A DNA stretch of 64,000 nucleotides, from contig CAZUUA010000001.1 of NCBI GenBank assembly GCA_964623635.1, positions 62,001-126,000 of the forward strand, in the 5' to 3' direction. Source of the DNA: UMGS1696 sp964623635 (lineage in GTDB: Bacteria > Bacillota > Clostridia > Oscillospirales > CAG-272). Positions 23,551-32,030 of the stretch are shown here, one piece after another; positions within the stretch are counted from its first letter, which is position 1, and every line of letters starts with the position of its first letter. The notes beneath the pieces are model-generated. The model ran no database searches. It saw only the letters and a program-made list of their open reading frames with translations, and was not told where the DNA came from. The position numbers and the translations under genes are program-made.

Positions 23551-24813
23551 ATGACAAAAACCATTGCAGTGGTCGGCGGCGGACCCGGCGGTATGATGGC
23601 GGCCTATACGGCAGCTGTCACCCTTGCCAAGCTGGGATATACCGATCACCACGTTATCTTATATGAAAAGAACCCCATGCTGGGGAAAAAGCTGCGGATC
23701 ACCGGCAAGGGTCGCTGCAACGTCACCAACGACTGCACGCCCCAGGAATTCCGGGAAGCCGTCACCCGAAACCAAAAATTTTTGTACGGCGCTTCGTCCC
23801 GGTTCACTGCTGCCGACACCATGGCCTTCTTCGAGAACCATGGTGTGCCGCTGAAGACCGAACGGGGACGCCGTGTGTTTCCCGTATCCGACAAAGCGGC
23901 TGACGTCGCCGGTGCCATGGAAAAAGCACTCCATGAGGTGGGCGTACAGGTACACAAAAGTACCTGCGTGACAGATATCGAGACCGACGAAAACGGGATC
24001 CGCTGCCGGATAAACGACAAGCCCGTGACCTGTGATGCACTGATATTGGCCACCGGCGGCGTGTCCTATCCGGGCACCGGCTCCACCGGCGACGGACATC
24101 GGATGCTTGCCAAATGGGATGTGCCCATCACCAAGCTGTCCCCGTCTCTGGTGCCCGTGGAGACCAAAGAACCTACGGCAACTCTCATGGGTCTGACCCT
24201 GAAAAACGTGGCGCTGACGGCGTGGCGTGGGGAAAAGGAAGTGTACCGGGAACAGGGTGAGATGCTCTTTGCCCACTTTGGACTCACCGGTCCCCTGGTG
24301 CTGTCGGCCAGTGCCAATATGCAAAAGGGAAATGTGTCCGACTACCGGCTCACCATCGACCTAAAACCGGCCTTGACCATGGAGGAGCTGGACAGCCGTC
24401 TGCTCTCCGACTTTGCCAAATATAGTGGTAAAGACTTCTGCAATGCCCTGGACGACCTGCTGCCCAAGCGGCTGATCCCCTGGGTCATTCGTGTGTCCGG
24501 GATCCCGGAGCGGTGCAAGACCTCGTCCATCACCAAGGTGCAAAGACAGAAGCTGGCGGAGACCCTGAAGGCACTGCCGTTTACACCCACCAAATTTCGT
24601 CCCATGGAAGAAGCCATTGTGACCTGCGGCGGCGTGGACGTAAAAGCCGTGTCCCCCAAGGATATGATGCTGAAGGAGCACCCCGGCGTGTTCTGCGTAG
24701 GAGAGCTGCTGGATCTGGATGCCTACACCGGCGGCTACAATCTGCAGATCGCCTTTTCCACCGGTGTGCTGGCCGGCGAAGGTGCGGCACGGTTTGTAGC
24801 GAAGGATGAATAG
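23551..24813 (+). CDS. BaiN/HI0933-family FAD-dependent oxidoreductase
   Basis: The 420-residue flavoprotein has the dinucleotide-binding VVGGGPGGMMAA, then NPMLGKKLRITGKGRCNVTN and ALILATGGVSYPGTGSTGDG. It ends with the family block GELLDLDAYTGGYNLQIAFS followed by TGVLAGEGAA. Members are NAD(P)/FAD-dependent enzymes; one, BaiN, acts in bile-acid 7-dehydroxylation, but most relatives have no known substrate, and nothing else here suggests bile acid metabolism. The frame opens at ATG 23473, overlapping the RpiR stop, but the first 26 codons run through the palindromic repeat. ATG 23551 starts at the conserved N-terminus, though it lacks a clear ribosome binding site. Confidence 0.88.
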   Translation: MTKTIAVVGGGPGGMMAAYTAAVTLAKLGYTDHHVILYEKNPMLGKKLRITGKGRCNVTNDCTPQEFREAVTRNQKFLYGASSRFTAADTMAFFENHGVPLKTERGRRVFPVSDKAADVAGAMEKALHEVGVQVHKSTCVTDIETDENGIRCRINDKPVTCDALILATGGVSYPGTGSTGDGHRMLAKWDVPITKLSPSLVPVETKEPTATLMGLTLKNVALTAWRGEKEVYREQGEMLFAHFGLTGPLVLSASANMQKGNVSDYRLTIDLKPALTMEELDSRLLSDFAKYSGKDFCNALDDLLPKRLIPWVIRVSGIPERCKTSSITKVQRQKLAETLKALPFTPTKFRPMEEAIVTCGGVDVKAVSPKDMMLKEHPGVFCVGELLDLDAYTGGYNLQIAFSTGVLAGEGAARFVAKDE

Positions 24814-25162
24814 TTTTGCAATGCAATGATAGTTTGCTTGAGCAGCAGATGAAATAAAGGCTCTGCGCACCAAAACGAAATTGCGTCTTTTCAGGCAGAC
24901 GAAATACACCGGCGAATGGCTCTATCACAAAACCAAATGTCCGTTTGGTCGCTCCACTATAAAGCCCACACAAAGCGTAGCGCCGTTCGGACATCCTCCA
25001 CACCCGGAGCATGACACTACCCGTGTGCAACCCAACGACCCGACACTGACGACACTGGAACTAGATCGGAAACGCTCTGCCTGCAGTAACGCAATGTCCG
25101 TGGACAATGCCCAAAAGCTTTGCCAGCTTTCTCGAAAGCCGTGTATCTCCTTCCGAACGACG

Positions 25163-25246
25163 AGGTTTACTGCCGTAACCTCCCGGATTACTATCGTAAC
25201 CTCCCGGTTTACTGCCGTAACCTCCCGGATTACTGCCGTAACCTCG
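25163..25246 (+). repeat. 21-bp tandem repeat, four units
   Basis: Four head-to-tail units of 21 bp, each CGG(T/A)TTACTGCCGTAACC plus TCC with few changes, end 29 bp before the cmk start. Because 21 is divisible by 3, they keep all frames open and create false reading frames. The rest of the 24814-25275 gap shows no gene. Confidence 0.85.
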
Positions 25247-25275
25247 TACTACAATATTCAAAACAGGTGAAAAAT

Positions 25276-25959
25276 ATGGATATAAAAAAACTGCGTGTGG
25301 CTCTGGACGGACCCAGCGGTGCAGGAAAAAGCACCATTGCCCGACGGGTCGCCGAGATGACAGGGCTGATCTATGTGGATACCGGCGCACTGTATCGTAC
25401 CGTAGGACTGTGGGCGATCCGACATGGCGTGGCGGCAGAGGACGAAGACGGCATCATCGCACTGCTGGACAGTCTGCAGATCCGGCTCACGTGGCAGGAC
25501 GGCAAACAGGTGGTGCTGCTGGACGGTGAGGACGTGGGAGATGCGATCCGTACACCGGAGGCTTCCCGATACGCTTCGGCGGTGTCCAAGATCCCGGCGG
25601 TGCGACAGAAGCTGTTGGAGCTCCAACGTTCCTTAGCGGAAGCCGGCGGCGTCATCATGGACGGTCGGGACATCGGCACCGTGATCATGCCGGACGCAGA
25701 GGTCAAGATCTTTATGACCGCTACCCTGCCGGCCAGAGCGAAAAGACGGTATCTGGAGCTTACCGAAAAAGGCATGGACGTGACCTACGAGGACGTGCTT
25801 TCCGATATGGAAAAAAGAGACAAAAACGACAGAGAACGGGAGACCGCTCCCTGTGTTCCGGCAGAGGATGCCATCCTATTTGTAAACGACGACTACGGCA
25901 TTGCAGAATCGGCAGCGTATATTATCGAAAGAATGAAAGAGGAGATAGAGGGCAAATAA
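25276..25959 (+). CDS. cmk: cytidylate kinase
   Basis: The 227-residue enzyme phosphorylates CMP and dCMP with ATP. It has the P-loop DGPSGAGKST (residues 11-20), the CMP-binding DTGALYRTVGLW and DGRDIGTVIMPDAEVKIF, and a C-terminal lid region with MEKRDKNDRERETAP. ATG 25276 follows AGGTGA and begins at the family N-terminus; the longer frame runs through the tandem repeats and is rejected. The order cmk-plsC-ispH/rpsA is conserved in Clostridia. Confidence 0.95.
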   Translation: MDIKKLRVALDGPSGAGKSTIARRVAEMTGLIYVDTGALYRTVGLWAIRHGVAAEDEDGIIALLDSLQIRLTWQDGKQVVLLDGEDVGDAIRTPEASRYASAVSKIPAVRQKLLELQRSLAEAGGVIMDGRDIGTVIMPDAEVKIFMTATLPARAKRRYLELTEKGMDVTYEDVLSDMEKRDKNDRERETAPCVPAEDAILFVNDDYGIAESAAYIIERMKEEIEGK

Positions 25960-25982
25960 GAAATGGGAATGAGAAGGTATAT

Positions 25983-26014
25983 CCTTCTGACTTCTAACTT
26001 CTTACCTCTTACTT
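25983..26014 (-). repeat. heptamer repeat, locus C
   Basis: On the minus strand the units are AAGTAAG, AGGTAAG, AAGTTAG and AAGTCAG, the same order and nearly the same sequence as locus B at 18242-18273 but inverted. It fills the space between cmk and plsC. Confidence 0.65.
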
Positions 26015-26023
26015 GAAAAAGAC

Positions 26024-26665
26024 ATGAGTTTTTATCGCACCATATACAAGATCTTTTCGGCACCGGTCAGCTGGGTGTATCGACTGCGTGTGGTCGGCGT
26101 GGAGAATATCCCCAAGGACGGCTGTATCCTGGCGTCCAACCATACCGCTTTCTCCGATGTGCTGATCCTTTCTGCAGCAGCCAGACGACAGGTTCGGTAT
26201 ATGGCGAAAAAGGAGCTGTTCAAGATCCCATTGCTGTCCCAGCTGATCACCGCACTGGGTGCGTATCCGGTGAACCGTGGCGGCGCCGATGTGTCCAGCA
26301 TCAAACGCACCATCCATATGCTGGAGGAAGGAGAGCTCATCGGCATCTTTCCCCAGGGACATCGCTACGGCGGCGTAGACCCTCGTACGACCCCGGTGAA
26401 AGGCGGCGTAGGCATGATAGCCTATCACACCCATGCCAGCGTCCTGCCGGCTTACGTGGACTCCAAACGGGGTAAGACCGGTGTCTTCCGGCGCAATACC
26501 GTCATCTTCGGCAAGCCCATTCCCTATGACGAATTGGGCTTTGTCAACGGCGGTGTCAAGGAATACCAGCGAGCCGCCGAGATCGTCTTCCAGAAGGTGT
26601 GCGCACTGAAGTACGGCGAGACGGCAGAGACAGCCACCGAAGCTGCGCCGGAGGACAAGGCATGA
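26024..26665 (+). CDS. plsC: 1-acyl-sn-glycerol-3-phosphate acyltransferase
   Basis: The 213-residue membrane-associated enzyme makes phosphatidic acid from lysophosphatidic acid. Motif I is H40-TAFS-D45, and motif III reads FPQGHR (109-114) instead of the usual FPEGTR. The Glu to Gln change is within known variation but could affect glycerol-phosphate binding. The start has only a weak ribosome binding site, possibly because the heptamer repeat precedes it. Its stop overlaps the ispH start (ATGA), indicating translational coupling. Confidence 0.9.
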   Translation: MSFYRTIYKIFSAPVSWVYRLRVVGVENIPKDGCILASNHTAFSDVLILSAAARRQVRYMAKKELFKIPLLSQLITALGAYPVNRGGADVSSIKRTIHMLEEGELIGIFPQGHRYGGVDPRTTPVKGGVGMIAYHTHASVLPAYVDSKRGKTGVFRRNTVIFGKPIPYDELGFVNGGVKEYQRAAEIVFQKVCALKYGETAETATEAAPEDKA

Positions 26666-28650
26666 CCATCACCATCGCCAAGGAAGCCGGCTTTTGTCCC
26701 GGTGTGCGCCGTGCGGCCGATACGGTGGAGAAGATCCTGCGGGAAGCTGAGCCCGATCGCCATGTGTACACCTTAGGTCGCCTGATCCACAACGATGGCT
26801 ATTGTGCACACCTGGAAAGCTTAGGCTGCGGTGTCATCGGTCGAGAGGATGTGGACGATGTGATCCGGCGTGCGGAGAACGGAGAAAAGATCACTGTGGT
26901 CATTCGGGCCCACGGAGAGCTGCAGCCGATCTTGGACAGCCTCAGTGCCTGTGCTGCGGCAAACGAAGACTTCACGCTGGTCAATTGCACCTGCCCCTAT
27001 GTGGAGCGAGTACGGCAGATCGCACGGGAAAACTCCGGTCCCGATCGCCTTTTTGCCCTTCTGGGAGCCGCCGATCACCCCGAAGTGGAGGGGATCATGA
27101 GCTGCGTACGGGGGCCGGGCGTGGTTTTTGGCTCCGCAGACGAACTCGATTTGTGGATAATGACGAATTCCTCTGTGCAAGATGTCCTAAAATATGGGTC
27201 AATAGCTGTGCAAACTACACAGAAATGTACAGAATGGAAAAAAACTATAAAAAATTTCAAAAAGCTATATACAAACGCAGAAATTTTTGATACAATATGT
27301 AGTGTGACTGAAAACAGGCAAAAAGAAGCTGTAGGGCTTGCCAAGCAGTCTGACATGGTGGTGGTCATCGGTTCACCCACCAGCTCCAACTCACGGAAGC
27401 TGGCGCAGGTCTGCCGGGAATATTGCCGGACAGTGCTGTTTGTAGACGGCTCCGGGTCTCTTCGGGAAAATATGCATCCCGGGCCCTATCATAAAGTTGC
27501 AATAACTGCCGGTGCATCGACGCCGGACAGTGTAATACAGGAGGTATATGAAACCATGAATGAGCACGAAAACTTTGCTGAAATGCTCGAAGCATCCATC
27601 AAAACTTTAAATACAGGAGACATCGTAGAGGGTGTAGTCATTGCCGTATCGAACAATGAGATCCATCTGGACCTGGGTTCCAAGGCTACGGGCGTGCTGA
27701 CCCATGACAAGGCCACCGACGATCCTTCCGCTAAGCTGGAAGACCTGTACAAGATCGGCGACGTGGTAAAGGCCAAGGTCGTTAAGGTATCCGACATCGA
27801 TGGTCTGGCTACTCTGGACAAGACCCGTGTGGACGCTGAATCCAACTGGATCGCGATCCTGAACGCCTTTGAGACCGGCGAGGTCATGGAAGGTAAGATC
27901 GTGGACGTGGTAAAGGGTGGTGTGATCATCTCCCTGAACGCCGTTCGCGTATTCATTCCCGCATCCCAGACCGGTATCCCGAAGGATGGCGACCTGTCCG
28001 TTCTGCTGAACACCGACCAGAAGGTCCGCATCATCGAAGTAAAGCCGGAGCGTAAGAGAGCATATGCTTCCATCCGTTCCGTACTGCGGGAAGAAAGAAA
28101 GGCCAGAGAGGCTGCTTTCTGGGCTTCCATCGAAGAAGGCAAGGAATACGACGGCGAAGTAAAGAGCCTGACTTCCTTTGGTGCTTTCGTGGATCTGGGT
28201 GGCGTAGACGGTATGGTACATACCTCTGAGCTGTCCTGGAAGCGGATCCGTCATCCCAGCGAAGTGGTTTCCGTTGGTGACAAGATCCACGTATACGTGA
28301 AGTCCTTCGACCAGGAAAAGGGTCGTATTTCCCTGGGCTACAAGACCGAGGAAATGAACCCCTGGAACATCTTCGTGAACCAGTACCAGGTTGGCGACGT
28401 GGTGGAATGCCGCATCGTAAGCCTGATGCCCTTTGGTGCCTTTGCTGAGATCGTTCCCGGCTGCGACGGTCTGATCCACATCAGCGAGATCGCCGACCAT
28501 CGGATCGCTAAGCCCGAAGAGGTTCTGGAAGTTGGTCAGGTAGTGAACGCACAGATCACCGCCATCGACCTGGACAACCGTCGGATCAGCCTGTCCATCC
28601 GTGCCCTGCTGGAAAACGAAGCTGACGACAACTACGACGACGCTGAATAA
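26662..28650 (+). CDS. ispH-rpsA: IspH (HMBPP reductase) - ribosomal protein S1 fusion
   Basis: The 662-residue bifunctional protein has IspH at about 1-290, the last enzyme of the MEP isoprenoid pathway. Its iron-sulfur ligands C12, C111 and C213 and the H139-P-E141 motif are present. Four S1 RNA-binding domains follow (starting near IVEGVVIAVSNN, MEGKIVDVVKGG, YDGEVKSLTSFG and VECRIVSLMPFG). This fusion is typical of Clostridia. Two oddities: nucleotides about 27148-27345 (residues 163-228) are strikingly AT-rich compared with the rest, and an AGGAGG plus in-frame ATG at 27556 would allow S1 (364 aa) to be made alone. The S1 half also shows the codon preference of highly expressed genes. 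Confidence 0.95.
   Translation: MTITIAKEAGFCPGVRRAADTVEKILREAEPDRHVYTLGRLIHNDGYCAHLESLGCGVIGREDVDDVIRRAENGEKITVVIRAHGELQPILDSLSACAAANEDFTLVNCTCPYVERVRQIARENSGPDRLFALLGAADHPEVEGIMSCVRGPGVVFGSADELDLWIMTNSSVQDVLKYGSIAVQTTQKCTEWKKTIKNFKKLYTNAEIFDTICSVTENRQKEAVGLAKQSDMVVVIGSPTSSNSRKLAQVCREYCRTVLFVDGSGSLRENMHPGPYHKVAITAGASTPDSVIQEVYETMNEHENFAEMLEASIKTLNTGDIVEGVVIAVSNNEIHLDLGSKATGVLTHDKATDDPSAKLEDLYKIGDVVKAKVVKVSDIDGLATLDKTRVDAESNWIAILNAFETGEVMEGKIVDVVKGGVIISLNAVRVFIPASQTGIPKDGDLSVLLNTDQKVRIIEVKPERKRAYASIRSVLREERKAREAAFWASIEEGKEYDGEVKSLTSFGAFVDLGGVDGMVHTSELSWKRIRHPSEVVSVGDKIHVYVKSFDQEKGRISLGYKTEEMNPWNIFVNQYQVGDVVECRIVSLMPFGAFAEIVPGCDGLIHISEIADHRIAKPEEVLEVGQVVNAQITAIDLDNRRISLSIRALLENEADDNYDDAE
27268..27296 (+). 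promoter_or_regulatory. possible internal promoter inside ispH
   Basis: TATACA (27268-27273), exactly 17 nt, TACAAT (27291-27296), located in the AT-rich patch about 260 bp upstream of the internal S1 start. AT-rich sequence produces such matches by chance, so support is moderate. Confidence 0.4.
27539..27558 (+). promoter_or_regulatory. internal ribosome binding site and start for S1
   Basis: AGGAGG (27539-27544) lies 11 nt before in-frame ATG 27556 (MNEHENFAEM), right at the junction between the IspH domain and the first S1 domain. It could give a separate S1 product. Confidence 0.5.
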
Positions 28651-28683
28651 TCGCTGCCGTACATAACGCAAGACAAATATGGT

Positions 28684-28722
28684 GGAGGGAATGGCCGGAG
28701 CTGGTCATACCCTCCGCTTTTT
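28684..28722 (+). terminator. rho-independent terminator
   Basis: GGAGGG (28684-28689) pairs with CCCTCC (28710-28715), then GC and five T, after the ispH-rpsA stop. Confidence 0.7.
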
Positions 28723-28762
28723 GTTTGTTTTTGCAAAATCCAATTTGTTGTGAGGCTATTTC

Positions 28763-29578
28763 GTGAAACATAACATGAAAAGGCTGTATGCGCTTTTGCT
28801 GTGCGGTGTGGTGCTCTTCGGCTGTGCCCCTGCTGTACCGGCGGAGACGTGGTCGGTCCCTGCAGACCAAAGTGCCCTACAGGAGGACATCCGCTACATC
28901 ATCCACGCTGCCGGTGACATCGATGGCATGGCAGGCTCCAATAGTTTCGAAGCGCTGGAGCTAACCTACGACGCCGGGTGCCGGTACGTGGAGATCGATT
29001 TCCAGTTCACCGCCGACGGAGAGCTGGCCTGCATCCACGACTGGTACCGGCAGTATACCGCAGCGATCCCGGCAGACGGCACGGCACTGACCCTGGCAGA
29101 GTTCCAGGCTTGCCGGATCTACGACCGGTACACGCCGCTTTGGCTGGATTCCCTGGCCGACTACATGACAGACCACCCGGATCTGTATATCGTCACGGAC
29201 ATCAAGGATCGGAATACCGAAGGAGCCGCCAAGATCGCCGCCGACTATCCGGAGCTCATCGACCGGTTCATCATCCAGATCTACGACAGCAGCGAATACG
29301 AAGCCGTCCGGGAAGCAGGCTTTGGGCATATCATCTACACCCTGTATCGCTTAGACTGGAACAGCAAGACCGACACCAAGGCATTGACCGCCTTTGCCCA
29401 GACCCATCCGCTGCTGGGCTACACCTTTGCCTACGAGCTGTGCGACGTGGACGGCTACGTGGAGGGAATGCTGGGTTCCGGCGTGCCGCTGTACGTGCAT
29501 ACGGTCAACGGCGCCGAGGCGCAGCAGGTGTACTTCGACATGGGGATAGCGGGTGTGTATACGGATGAAAGACGATGA
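28763..29578 (+). CDS. glycerophosphodiester phosphodiesterase-family lipoprotein
   Basis: The 271-residue protein has a lipoprotein signal ending VVLFGC and a GDPD TIM barrel. The first motif is altered (HAAGD instead of HRG), then SNSFEALELTYDAGCRYVE, IDFQFTADGELACIHDW and VTDIKDRN follow the family, and it ends with VHTVNGAEAQQVYFDMG. Canonical members split glycerophosphodiesters to glycerol-3-phosphate and an alcohol. Loss of the HRG arginine suggests a different phosphodiester substrate or weak activity. GTG 28763 is chosen because GAGG lies 7 bp upstream; ATG 28775 is the alternative. Confidence 0.85.
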   Translation: MKHNMKRLYALLLCGVVLFGCAPAVPAETWSVPADQSALQEDIRYIIHAAGDIDGMAGSNSFEALELTYDAGCRYVEIDFQFTADGELACIHDWYRQYTAAIPADGTALTLAEFQACRIYDRYTPLWLDSLADYMTDHPDLYIVTDIKDRNTEGAAKIAADYPELIDRFIIQIYDSSEYEAVREAGFGHIIYTLYRLDWNSKTDTKALTAFAQTHPLLGYTFAYELCDVDGYVEGMLGSGVPLYVHTVNGAEAQQVYFDMGIAGVYTDERR

Positions 29579-29625
29579 GAGTGTGGGCAGAATGTAAAAA
29601 AAATCGGAATTTTTTTGTATTCCTA

Positions 29626-29661
29626 TTGACAAAATAGAGGTAGATGTAATACAATGTATTA
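29626..29661 (+). promoter_or_regulatory. promoter with autoregulatory palindrome
   Basis: TTGACA (29626-29631), 18 nt, TACAAT (29650-29655). The perfect palindrome TAATACAATGTATTA (29647-29661) covers the -10, a typical position for a toxin-antitoxin operator. Confidence 0.75.
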
Positions 29662-29681
29662 TACAAAAGGAGGTGCTGTAT

Positions 29682-29903
29682 ATGACCATATCTATGCGAC
29701 TGAATGATGCGGAAGCGGACCTGATCCGGCATTATGCGAAAATGTGTGGGATCAGCGTATCGGAGCTACTGCGCCGGTCGGTGCTGGAACGGATCGAGGA
29801 CGAATATGATCTTGCTGCGTACGAAAAAGCAATGGCAGCCTTCCGGGAAGATCCTACCACCTACACCTTAGACGAAGCCGAACGGGAACTTGGGCTCTCA
29901 TGA
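29682..29903 (+). CDS. RelB/RHH-type antitoxin
   Basis: The 73-residue protein is a ribbon-helix-helix DNA-binding antitoxin: ISMRLNDAEADLIRHYAK, then ISVSELLRRSVLERIEDEYD. A short C-terminal helix would wrap the toxin. ATG 29682 is behind AAGGAGG; GTG 29673 is too close to it. The gene overlaps the toxin by 4 bp and is preceded by a palindromic operator, so the pair should repress itself. Confidence 0.87.
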   Translation: MTISMRLNDAEADLIRHYAKMCGISVSELLRRSVLERIEDEYDLAAYEKAMAAFREDPTTYTLDEAERELGLS

Positions 29904-30151
29904 AGTGGCAGGTCGTCTTATCCAAAGAGGCGATGAAGCAGCTGAAGAAAATGGACGCATACACGGCGGCACTGCTCACCGGCTGGATGCGGAAAAATCT
30001 GGAAGGCTGCGAGGATCCAAGGCTCCATGGGAAAGCGTTGACGGCCAATCGGGTCGGGCAATGGCGGTACCGGGTAGGCGATTACCGGATCTTGGCAGAG
30101 CTGCAGGACGAACGTGTTATCATCCTTGTTATTTCCGTTGGCCATCGCTGA
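29900..30151 (+). CDS. RelE/ParE-superfamily toxin
   Basis: The 83-residue protein has the compact RelE fold: WQVVLSKEAMKQLKKMD, then GKALTANRVGQWRYRVGDYR and VIILVISVGHR with a terminal His-Arg. RelE toxins cleave mRNA on the ribosome, while ParE toxins poison gyrase. The conserved GQWRYRVGDYRI core and basic residues favour the RelE side. Its ATG overlaps the antitoxin stop (ATGA). Confidence 0.87.
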   Translation: MKWQVVLSKEAMKQLKKMDAYTAALLTGWMRKNLEGCEDPRLHGKALTANRVGQWRYRVGDYRILAELQDERVIILVISVGHR

Positions 30152-30176
30152 GAAATCTATGACAGTTAAAAATCGC

Positions 30177-30208
30177 AGGATCCTATGGAATATAGGGTCT
30201 CATTTTTC
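30177..30208 (+). terminator. terminator of the toxin-antitoxin operon
   Basis: GATCCTAT (30179-30186) pairs with ATAGGGTC (30192-30199) around GGAAT, followed by TCATTTTT. Confidence 0.6.
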
Positions 30209-30225
30209 CAAAAGGAGAATACATT

Positions 30226-31965
30226 ATGACAAACATTCCTCGTCCAGAATATCCCAGACCGACACTGGTTCGGGAAGACAACTGGCTCAACCTGAACGGC
30301 AAGTGGGCCTTTGCCTTTGACTTCGGGAACTCCGGCAGAGAACGGAAAATGTGGGAAGCACCCGCCGAAGCCTACACCCATGAGATCAACGTGCCCTTCG
30401 TACCGGAATCCAAGCTGTCCGGCATCGAATATGTGGACTTCATCGCCGCCTGCTGGTACCGCCGTACCGTGACCCTGCCGGAAAACTGGTGCAAGTGCTG
30501 CGGTCGTATCCTGCTGCACTTCGGTGCCGTGGACTATTACAGTGAAGTGTTCGTGAATGGCAAGAAGGTAGGCGACCATACCGGCGGCTACACACCCTTT
30601 GTGTTCGACGTGACCGACGCTGTTCAGGCTGGCGAAAACACCATTGCTGTGTTTGCCGAAGACAATGGTCGCAGCTCTCTGCAGCCCACCGGTAAGCAGG
30701 TATACTACAGCTACTACAACAGTGGCTGCAGCTACACCCGTTGCACCGGTATCTGGCAGACCGTCTGGATGGAATATGTGCCCAACAGCTACATCAAGAA
30801 CCTGAAGATCACACCCGACATTTGGAACGAAGAAGTGGAGATCCTTGTTTCCCTGGAAGGCAAGTCCTGCGACATCGACGAAGTGACTGCCTGCGTTTCC
30901 TTTGCCGGTGAAAAGGTGACCTGCGGCAAGGCCAAGGTTTCCGGCAAGCACGCCAAGCTGCACCTGTCCATTCCGGATCCCAAGCTGTGGGGTGTGGGTG
31001 AGCCCAACCTGTACGACCTGACCGTGACGGCCGGCAAGGACACTGTGCAGAGCTACTTTGGTATGCGTGACGTGCGTGTCAACGGCTACGCCATCGAGAT
31101 CAACGGCAAACCTGTATACCAGAGACTGGTGCTGGACCAGGGCTACTACCCGGACGGCATCTACACCGCTCCCACCGACGAAGACCTGAAGAAGGACGTA
31201 GAAATGTCCATGGCAGTGGGCTTCAACGGGGCCAGACTGCACATGAAGGTCTTCGAACCCAGACTGCTGTACCACGCTGACCACGCCGGGTACCTGCTGT
31301 GGGGCGAATTCCCCAACTGGGGTCTGGACGAATCCAATCCGGCCTCTCTGCTGTCCATCCTGCCTGAATGGCTGTGTGAGATGGAAAGAGACTACAACCA
31401 TCCTGCCATCGTGGGCTGGTGTCCCTTCAACGAGACCGGTGTGAACCGGAACTTCCGGGTATTCACCACCGTATACGATGCGACCCGTGCCATCGATCCC
31501 ATGCGTCCCATCATCGACTCCTCCGGATACGTACACGCCCGCACCGACATCTTTGACGTACACGACTACGAACAGGATCCTGCCAAGCTGGAAGAACACC
31601 ATCGTGGTCTGGCCACCGGCGAAGGTCCTGCTTGGGAAAACTTCCCCGGCAAGGAGACCCCGTACATCGAAGGGCAGCCTTACTTTGTATCCGAGTTCGG
31701 CGGCATCTACTGGAACCTGGACGAGGGCAAGGAAGCGGCCTGGGGCTACGGTACCGCACCCAAGACTTTGGAAGAATACTACCAGCGGTTCGAAGGCCTG
31801 ACCAAGGTACTGCTGGACAACCCCAAGATGTGTGCTTACTGCTTCACCCAGCTCACCGACGTATACCAGGAAAAGAACGGTATCTACGCCTTTGACAGAC
31901 GGGTTAAGTTTGACGCAGACAGACTGAAGGCTGCACAGACTCGCACGGCTGCTATCGAAAAGTAA
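30226..31965 (+). CDS. glycoside hydrolase family 2 protein
   Basis: The 579-residue enzyme has the GH2 order: jelly-roll (about 15-185, with VDFIAACWYRRTVTLP), Ig-like domain (about 186-280) and TIM barrel (about 285-579). The acid/base is E403 in WCPFNETG and the nucleophile E490 in YFVSEFGG, matching beta-galactosidase, glucuronidase and mannosidase types. The exact sugar cannot be read from these motifs. There is no signal peptide, so it acts in the cytoplasm on an imported oligosaccharide. The ribosome binding site is AAAAGGAGAA. It stands alone between terminators. Confidence 0.9.
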   Translation: MTNIPRPEYPRPTLVREDNWLNLNGKWAFAFDFGNSGRERKMWEAPAEAYTHEINVPFVPESKLSGIEYVDFIAACWYRRTVTLPENWCKCCGRILLHFGAVDYYSEVFVNGKKVGDHTGGYTPFVFDVTDAVQAGENTIAVFAEDNGRSSLQPTGKQVYYSYYNSGCSYTRCTGIWQTVWMEYVPNSYIKNLKITPDIWNEEVEILVSLEGKSCDIDEVTACVSFAGEKVTCGKAKVSGKHAKLHLSIPDPKLWGVGEPNLYDLTVTAGKDTVQSYFGMRDVRVNGYAIEINGKPVYQRLVLDQGYYPDGIYTAPTDEDLKKDVEMSMAVGFNGARLHMKVFEPRLLYHADHAGYLLWGEFPNWGLDESNPASLLSILPEWLCEMERDYNHPAIVGWCPFNETGVNRNFRVFTTVYDATRAIDPMRPIIDSSGYVHARTDIFDVHDYEQDPAKLEEHHRGLATGEGPAWENFPGKETPYIEGQPYFVSEFGGIYWNLDEGKEAAWGYGTAPKTLEEYYQRFEGLTKVLLDNPKMCAYCFTQLTDVYQEKNGIYAFDRRVKFDADRLKAAQTRTAAIEK

Positions 31966-31968
31966 ATA

Positions 31969-32027
31969 AAATGCAAAAGCTCCACAGTTGACGAAGATTT
32001 TCCCGACTGTGGAGCATTTGCTTTTTT
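31969..32027 (+). terminator. rho-independent terminator after GH2 gene
   Basis: GCTCCACAGT (31979-31988) pairs with ACTGTGGAGC (32006-32015), followed by ATTTGCTTTTTT. Confidence 0.85.
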
Positions 32028-32030
32028 ACA

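Noticed and set aside
24881..25270. 129-codon frame before cmk
   Set aside because: Its C-terminal half is the translation of the 21-bp tandem repeat. There is no ribosome binding site, and the rest shows no protein-like pattern.
25120..25275. N-terminal extension of cytidylate kinase
   Set aside because: It translates the tandem repeats; ATG 25276 has a ribosome binding site and the normal kinase N-terminus.
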